Source of the DNA: Tetranychus cinnabarinus | Lineage: Eukaryota > Arthropoda > Arachnida > Trombidiformes > Tetranychidae | DNA: 64,000 bases | Direction of reading: 5' to 3' | Assembly: GCA_022266195.1 (NCBI GenBank) | Contig: WHVY01000004.1 | Coordinates: forward strand, 5,535,501 to 5,599,500 | Part shown: piece after piece, positions 57,918 to 64,000 of the stretch | Numbering within the stretch: position 1 is the first letter of the stretch | How the letters are laid out: each line of letters begins with the position of its first letter | Position numbers and translations under genes: made by a program | The notes under the pieces: model-generated | Databases searched by the model: none | What the model saw: only the letters and a program-made list of their open reading frames with translations | Told to the model about the DNA's origin: nothing

Positions 57918-60900
57918 GTAATTAAACCATTACAAATCATTTCTTGTTCAATTTGCTTTTATCATTCCCTGTTTACCTCGGATTTATCCTCATTAACTCT
58001 TTTCGAGCAACTTTCTTCTTTTTCTATTCTTCCTACCAAAATCTTCGATTCTTTACTCATATCGAAGCAGACACTACACAAAAGCAAAGCATCTTTTTTA
58101 CAATAAAACTCATGATTCAGAGTTTTCAGCTAATAAAAAAATAAATAAGGAAAGTTTACGAATAAACGTCTCTAATTATCGAAATTTCAGAAACTCCAAT
58201 TTCACCATTAACCTGAAAATCTCTTAAAGGGAACTAATTCTTTTCTATTGATACCCAAAAATTATTCTTCAAAAATGCTGAAAACTCGGAGAAAATAAAA
58301 ATCTCTTAGGAAAGTCTTTGATTTTCAAAGTTTCACAATTTTTAAAACTCATATTGAGCGACTGATGAAGATAAAGATACAAATGATAGCAATGAATATG
58401 GATTAGGTCTTCCAACTGGTATGATTTAAGCCATGCTTGGAGATTAAATTCATGTTCATTCAAGACTTTTCATGGAGACTAAAATTTTACTTGTGCCTTT
58501 CGTCTTATTTTTAATCCTATAATTAGTTCGTTAGAATTTCGAGCCACGAAGCATCTTTCATCAGCATGAAACTCAGGTTAACTATGAATTGAGAATAATT
58601 CAAGATACCTATTTTTAGGAGTCGCAAGTGGATGTGAGGACTTTGAATTCAGCAACTTATTTAGAATTGACATTTTTGAAAATACAGAGATCCAAGTTTT
58701 GAAATAGTCGAAAAAATATAATTCTTGAGATATTTTAAAATAGATACTGGATCAACCATGTTCAGATGTAAAATGCCAACCCTTCATCTCTTTTAGTTTC
58801 TGTAAAACGATTATCTTATCTGCCCGAAAATTCTCGCTTCTTGGGTTAAAGTCATTGAACATATTAAATCTGATTCGTTACTGCTTTTTTCTCACCTTGG
58901 AAACATTTTCTCATCTTTAACCGGATATCATTATCATTTTATATCATGGTCTAGTTTATCATTACTTGCAGTTTATCCCAACATTTTACTGGCAAACAGC
59001 AGTCTAAAGATCAAGTTAAATATTACTTTTCCCACTTTACCAACATTAACCTTATCTAATCATCATTTATCAGATGAAAATTGGGTGGTGAAAAGAATCG
59101 AAAAAAATGGGCCAATATTTTTCTCTTCATTCATTTAATCATTTTTCATCCAAAGCTAAAAGTTTAACCAAAACTTGCGAGTCTTGAACGAAATTCGCAA
59201 GATTATCAATTCTTCTTGTTCAAACGTAAATCCAATATTTCATTTAAACTAGTTTACAGCTTAATAACAACTTTCAAATCCAATAACTTTCGATTGATCA
59301 TCAATTATCAATCAAATTTTGCTTCGAAAATAATTTTCTGAAAACTTTTCAAATTTACGAAACAAAAAAATTCGAAGCTCAGATTTTTCTCATTTGTCCA
59401 AACTTGCCACTGATAAAGTTATCAATGAATGTTGGATTTTCGACATTTTTTTCCTGGAAAATTCTATTTTTATGAACAGTGTAATAATCAAAAGCAAATT
59501 TTTATATCTAAAAGGGAATGGCTTTGACATGAAAGAATCTGAATGAAACAAAAGATATTTTTAGCACAATTTAATTCAACTCAGCGGATCACAATTTCAA
59601 CTCGAATCTTTTGACCCTTTGTTGACCAATGAATAAATGTTGACATTAGTTGATATTGATTTTAATCGTTCAAGTCACCCTGTTATTGATTGAACAAGTG
59701 AAACAAAAAGAGTCTCTCAAAACTGGTAGACAAGTTGATCAAACCAGTAAATGCAAGTTGAAAACCTTTGACTTTGCTTCCTATTTGAAGGTGAAATATG
59801 ATTGAGAAAAGTTTCCTTAACATTCATGTAAATGTTGAATTAAAACAGTGAAACACAAAAAAAACATTATTGAATGATTTAAAGGGAAGGAAAACAGAAT
59901 GATGAATGGACAGAGAATAAGGTGAACAAAATGTACCTTTCAACTTAATTAATGTAACATTAATTGAAATGCTGAATAATGCTATTTAAACATTTGCAAC
60001 AAATGTTTACACACAAATCAAAAGTCGATGAAACATTTTTACATGTTCTAATGCTTAAACACCTTTTAATATTAGTAATAGTTTAATTATGAAAATTTAA
60101 TAAACAAAGATCATAAGTTTGAAAAGGTTTTCAGTTTTTTACAGTAGATTGCTAATCATCTTTGAAGTCCCAGTTTCCCTAATTTGGAGTCCAAAATTGT
60201 TGCAAGAAAAGACTTCATGTCTGTAAACTACTGGGTTTGCTTGTGCCTTGGTTCAAGCAATTTCAGCTAAATTTCCAATAAAACGCATTCGGAGTGAAAA
60301 AACTGATTCAGTTCGAAGAAAAGCTTGACTCTGAACCAAATTACCGATATTTCCTATTCTCATCATTATACTCGTTATAAAGGTGAACATCTTTGGATCA
60401 AAAATTCTGTTTTAGCGATAATGAGCATGGAAAAGCACAAGATGCAAGTTTTGGAAATTTCGTTTTCTTTATTCTTGAACATTTCGATTAAATCTTCATC
60501 ACTTAGCCAAACACGAGAGTAAAAAATAGCATCAGTTTTGGAAAATAATCAGGGTTGGAATCATGAAAGAAAAACAAGAATGATAATTATTGGGTAAACT
60601 TGGAATTGAACAGTTGGTGTTATTACAAAGTGCAATCAAAGAAAAATGTTTTCCTTTTCTTCATTCTTACTCTAGCAAAACTTGCTATGAAAAAAAACAT
60701 TTGAATTCAAATTATGTAAATTACATGCTCAAGAAGATACTAAAGATGGGTAAAGATGAAAATGATGAAGAAGAGTTTTTTCAGTTGCAACAAAAGAAGA
60801 ACAACATTGAATACAAAAAGCAGAAAAAAGACGAAAAGAATGAAAAAATTTCTTCACATTTTTGGTTCATTATCATTTTTCAGCTGAATAGCATATTATG

Positions 60901-62363
60901 ATTCTCATATTATTTGTTGATATAAATAGTTGAACGATAATAACATTACCTTGCGCTTTTTAAATGCTTAAGCTTCAATTATCTTTTGTTTTTTCTCACA
61001 ACTTTTTTTTCTCTTTTCGCTTCTCTTTCAAATCGATTGTGAATTTTAATATTATTATTATCATATCATCAAATAATTTCATTTTAAACACACTTGAATT
61101 GAAACGTAAAATAAACATAACAACCTTAACATGATTGAGTTGAAGTAAATTTTGAATAATGAAATTTGAATAATTTATCTTTTATTATCTATCGCTTGTA
61201 TCACTTCCCAGCTCGGAGTGAAAAATGAAAATTTGATAATCGATTTCACTCTTGATATTTTTACGCTCTTTATTCGCCGATGAAATTAGCGAAGATAATT
61301 GAATAGTTTTTGGTTGACTTTGATTGAAATTTCTTGAAATCATTTTTGTTCTACTTTCGAGTTGAGGTAACGAATTGATAACAAAACCTAGCTACGGTTA
61401 AACATGTTTATCATTTTCCATGGTTTTCATTAATTTATTCAGCCTAAATTCCAGAGGTTGAAAATGGAATATCTCAAGCTGAGATTTAACCATGAAAATG
61501 GCATTTCAACGGAAGGATAAAAAGAATAGAATATAAAATTCAATTTTTCTTTTAGTTATGAAATTTTTCTCTTTTTTACAATTCAACTGCAATAATATGT
61601 TGGTCTTGAATTTTTGTTAGCATCTGTTGGTAGACACAATATTCATGAGCCATGAGGCAGTATTGATAAAAACTGAGTCAATCATTGGCTATTGTTGCAG
61701 TGCCAAGTAACAGTTGAATTTGAATCTTTAAGTGGCCATGAATTTGGTAAAAATAATGTTTAGTCAGCAAAAGGAGAATCTTTGTTTCGCTTGAGAAAAT
61801 AAAAGGTTGAAAGGATTTTCGAGAAATTTTCCAATTTCTGATTGATTTGCAAGTGAAACTGCATTACGATAGCTTAAGGTTAGAGTTTCGATAGTTTTGA
61901 TATTTTACTAGTATTGATTCAATGGAAGTGTTCGAATGACTATTCTGATTTTCATTATCGCTCAAATTTTTAATGATCAAGTTTGGAAGAAAAAGTTCGA
62001 TTCATTGATGAAATGAATAATTGTATTCATAATAAGTATTTACTGTTCAATACTCAAGTTGATGATGTGATTATGGAATGAAAAATGAAAACGAAAAAAT
62101 GATTTTCTCTTGAATTAATGGTGATTAATGTGTAAATATTGAAAAAATTGTGATTACAAGAGTCATCTAAATGATGAAAGGTGAACATGATTATCGGGTG
62201 TGTCCTGAATAAATCCACCCATAATTACAGAAGAAATGAAATAATTGCTTTCGAATTTTTTGGTAATAAAAAGAAGAAAAATGCTTTATTTCTTTATGCA
62301 TAAAGACTCTGTATTTTGACGATTTCATGAGTTTTATACTTTCTTTTTTACTTGCGACTTTAG
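57918..62363 (+). other. Dscam-like intron within Ig8
   Basis: A 4.4-kb intron splitting the Ig8 domain. It contains a second copy of the small CTCCCAG palindrome (61201-61222). Otherwise AT-rich with no exon, RNA gene or mobile element that I can support. Confidence 0.6.
61201..61222. repeat. Second copy of the small palindromic CTCCCAG element
   Basis: CACTTCCCAGCTCGGAGTGA resembles the palindrome at 34438-34460 with two or three changes. It stands alone in intron DNA. Confidence 0.45.
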
Positions 62364-62531
62364 ATGGTGAAGATTTCAAAGTTGTCATAAGTAATGCCCA
62401 CATTCAAACCCTTGAAAATGGATCGTTAACCATTCGTGAAGTGGCCAAAGAGGATGCCGGTCATTACATGTGCCAAGCCATGAACGGAATCGGTCCTGGT
62501 GCGAGTATGGTTGTTAAAGTAACAGTTGCAG
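62364..62531 (+). CDS. Dscam: Dscam-like gene, second half of Ig8
   Basis: A 168-bp phase 1-1 exon (GCGACTTTAG|ATGGTG to GTTGCAG|GTAAAA). It reads DGEDFKVVISNAHIQTLENG, SLTIREVAKEDAGHYMCQA, MNGIGPGASMVVKVTVA. The Cys of HYMCQA pairs with that of LTLDCQA in the preceding exon. NGSL....V..ED.G.Y.CQA.NGIG.G is a Dscam hallmark at the end of Ig8, so the domain is intact. Confidence 0.95.
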
Positions 62532-62973
62532 GTAAAAAGTTAAACCCTTTTTTGACTTCACTCGAAAAAACTTGTCAAGCAGCTTCAGTGAAAGGGTTGA
62601 AACTGAGAAACGTCGATTAACTAAACTAAAGAAATTTTATGAAAGAAAAAATCGTATTTTTCAGATAACATCAAGATCATAAACTTGCGGATGCTTTAAT
62701 GACAAACTTTGGCATCCATCTATCGACTGAGACACATATCAGTTTCTGATTTGAAATAGACTTTCAAAATTGCTCTGCATTGACTAATTATTACAGTATT
62801 TGTGCAGACACTTTCGTCATGTGGGGCATGATGTTAGGATAACTTTTGAGAATTTTCTGTCTAAGAATTTACTTTTCAATCTGGTTCAGTTATTTTGACT
62901 CATTATAAGGGTAAACCCATTTCTCATTGAAAAATTTAACCTAAATGCTGTTTGTATACCTTTTCCCGAATAG
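62532..62973 (+). other. Short Dscam-like intron between Ig8 and Ig9
   Basis: A 442-bp intron, AT-rich, with nothing else recognised. Confidence 0.7.
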
Positions 62974-63063
62974 TTGCTGCTCACTTTGAGAAAAAATTTG
63001 AAACTCATACGGTCAATTTGGGTCAAGATCTGACAATCCGTTGTGTTGCTATTGGTGATAAAG
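62974..63063 (+). CDS. Dscam: Dscam-like gene, start of Ig9
   Basis: A 90-bp phase 1-1 exon (CCCGAATAG|TTGCTG to GATAAAG|GTGAGA). It encodes VAAHFEKKFETHTVNLGQDL, TIRCVAIGDK. The Cys and G-D-K agree with the opening of Dscam Ig9 (L.C...GDKP....W). The remaining Ig9, the fibronectin type III domains, Ig10 and the membrane and cytoplasmic parts must lie beyond the right edge. As far as visible there are no stops, frameshifts or lost cysteines in the gene. Confidence 0.9.
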
Positions 63064-63402
63064 GTGAGAACAATAAAATTTTATTTTTAATTGAATATGG
63101 AATAACAGTAAATGCGAATTAAATCAAGGTTCATTACTTTTTTGTCACATTAGTTCTAATTGAGTGAACAAACTTTACATTTTCAAATTTTAACAACATT
63201 TAATGTTATCGATACGAGAAACAGACAAAAAGAAGATTGACTTTTGCTACTTGGAGATCTTCCAGAGAGGTCTTCCAAGAGAGTGATCCGGTGCGCTCAT
63301 AAGGACATTGTCGGTCAATTTAAGGCAATGGAAAAGAATAAGAACCTGACGAGGAATTTAAAAACATGAAGAGATGCAACATTGAACGAACGGAACCATA
63401 CG
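63064..63402. other. DNA between last visible Dscam exon and the gustatory receptor stop
   Basis: About 340 bp forming the start of the next Dscam intron and the 3' flank of the receptor on the opposite strand. No further feature is seen. Confidence 0.5.
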
Positions 63403-63546
63403 TTAATAGAGTATTGTTGGTGCAGCTAGTGCGATAGTTAATGATATAGTTGCCAGTGAAGTAACACAGGTTGGTGTGATTACAAAGATACCCAGGAATG
63501 TCAATCCGACATCAGCATGGGCAATGCGAATGAGTAAAAGTTGTAC
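63403..63546 (-). CDS. Gustatory-receptor-like protein, C-terminal exon
   Basis: A 48-codon terminal exon after acceptor AAATTAG|GTACAA in phase 0. It reads VQLLLIRIAHADVGLTFLGI, FVITPTCVTSLATISLTIAL, AAPTILY, stop at 63403. A final membrane segment of the form DVGLT..G.FVIT....TSL.T is the counterpart of the conserved TYhhhhhQF-type C-terminal helix of arthropod gustatory receptors, in a variant seen in arachnid members. These are seven-helix ligand-gated channels with an inside N-terminus. The short tail after the helix is normal. Confidence 0.75.
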   Translation of the reverse strand, partial: VQLLLIRIAHADVGLTFLGIFVITPTCVTSLATISLTIALAAPTILY

Positions 63547-63614
63547 CTAATTTCAACAAGTAAATAGCATTTAAATTAAGAACATGTTGGGCAAAAAATT
63601 AACTTTCAATTTAC

Positions 63615-64000
63615 CTCTTTGCTCGCATTCAATGAATCGGTTCTAAATGAAAAAGAATAAACTTTCTCATAAATTCTGGTCGCAAGATGATTGATAGAAA
63701 TCATCTGGAGAACTATTAGCAAAAGGACTGAAAATTCTCCGATGCAGGTTAGTAAAGCAGTGAGATTATGATATTTGATTGCATTTGCGAACGCGAAATG
63801 GCCTTCAATGAGGCTGAATGCGAAATTGAAACATGTAACGGGTAATAATAGAGAATCAAACTTTTCAGTGATTTCGACAGCAAGGCAATACAAATGCCTG
63901 ATTCTCCGAACGTTTTTAACAGAAAATCTGTCGGTAGAACTTCTAAAAGTGTCTATTTGGTGTTCAACTTGCATGAAGCAGCTTTGAATATAAAGGCAAG
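63615..64000 (-). CDS. Gustatory-receptor-like protein, internal exon (partial, runs off window)
   Basis: Open to the right edge and ending GCAAAGAG|GTAAAT in phase 0, matching the terminal exon. It includes RHLYCLAVEITEKFDSLLLP, then hydrophobic segments FNFAFSLIEGHFAFANAI and FSVLLLIVLQMISINHLAT, then the turn RIYEKVYSFSFRT. The motif pattern ...L...V..I...FD..L....... followed by two helices and a phase-0 intron before the last helix is typical of the receptor family. The last 360 bp are certain to be coding; the 5' part is outside the window. It lies opposite the Dscam-like gene and, since Dscam must continue rightwards, is probably nested in its intron. Confidence 0.7.

Noticed and set aside
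1..64000. CRISPR arrays, bacterial operons, riboswitches and tRNA genes
   Set aside because: The DNA is eukaryotic. No regularly spaced identical repeats were seen, and no cloverleaf with a TTCGA-type T-loop was found by eye.

Overview
The window is AT-rich animal nuclear DNA: small coding exons with GT-AG junctions, separated by kilobase introns and dispersed repeats. The gene content points to an arthropod: a Dscam relative, a Dpr-family cell-surface protein, a K+-dependent Na+/Ca2+ exchanger and an arthropod-type gustatory receptor. A chelicerate, perhaps an acariform mite, is my best guess. That is an inference, because no species marker was compared.

Layout, left to right. Positions 1-2750 are a degenerate repeat array, followed by a small inverted-repeat element (2764-2960). 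From 3133 to 17208 (+) lie the last four recognisable exons of an NCKX/SLC24 exchanger; its 5' part lies off the left edge. Its introns hold repeats and a decayed minus-strand reading frame (7507-8399), and its 3' flank carries a short triplicated repeat. The interval 17.2-22.3 kb has no recognised gene except an unidentified broken reading frame near 19.5-19.8 kb. From 37864 down to 22313 (-) is a dpr-like gene of four exons with two Ig domains. Its 13.4-kb first intron contains an unidentified pseudogene (25.6-26.1 kb), a 5'-truncated CACTA/Tnp2-like transposase (31.3-33.0 kb) starting in a perfect 30-bp palindrome, and a 5S rRNA-like gene (33303-33415, minus).

From 38716 to the right edge (+) runs a Dscam-like gene, head-to-head with dpr across about 850 bp. 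A phase-1 signal-peptide exon is followed directly by an exon matching Ig5 and the first half of Ig6 of canonical Dscam, then exons for the rest of Ig6, Ig7, Ig8 and the start of Ig9. Every junction is phase 1. The visible gene therefore looks like a Dscam lacking Ig1-Ig4. At the right edge a gustatory-receptor gene (minus, 3' two exons) sits behind the last visible Dscam exon, probably nested in its intron.

The most unusual structure is a mosaic in the third visible Dscam intron (about 44.1-47.4 kb). It is a near-identical copy of part of the first Dscam intron, split by a decayed, intron-containing CTP synthase fragment flanked by a repeated ~95-bp piece of the host copy. That fragment is itself interrupted by an LTR-like block, abuts a 67-bp segment also found 17 kb away, and is followed by a later 506-bp TIR element with an 8-bp target duplication. 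The layers give a readable relative chronology.

Functionally, Dscam and Dpr are both neuronal recognition proteins, NCKX is a plasma-membrane calcium exporter and the gustatory receptor is chemosensory. Apart from the divergent dpr-Dscam pair nothing shows that they work together. All family assignments are by eye, without database searches.
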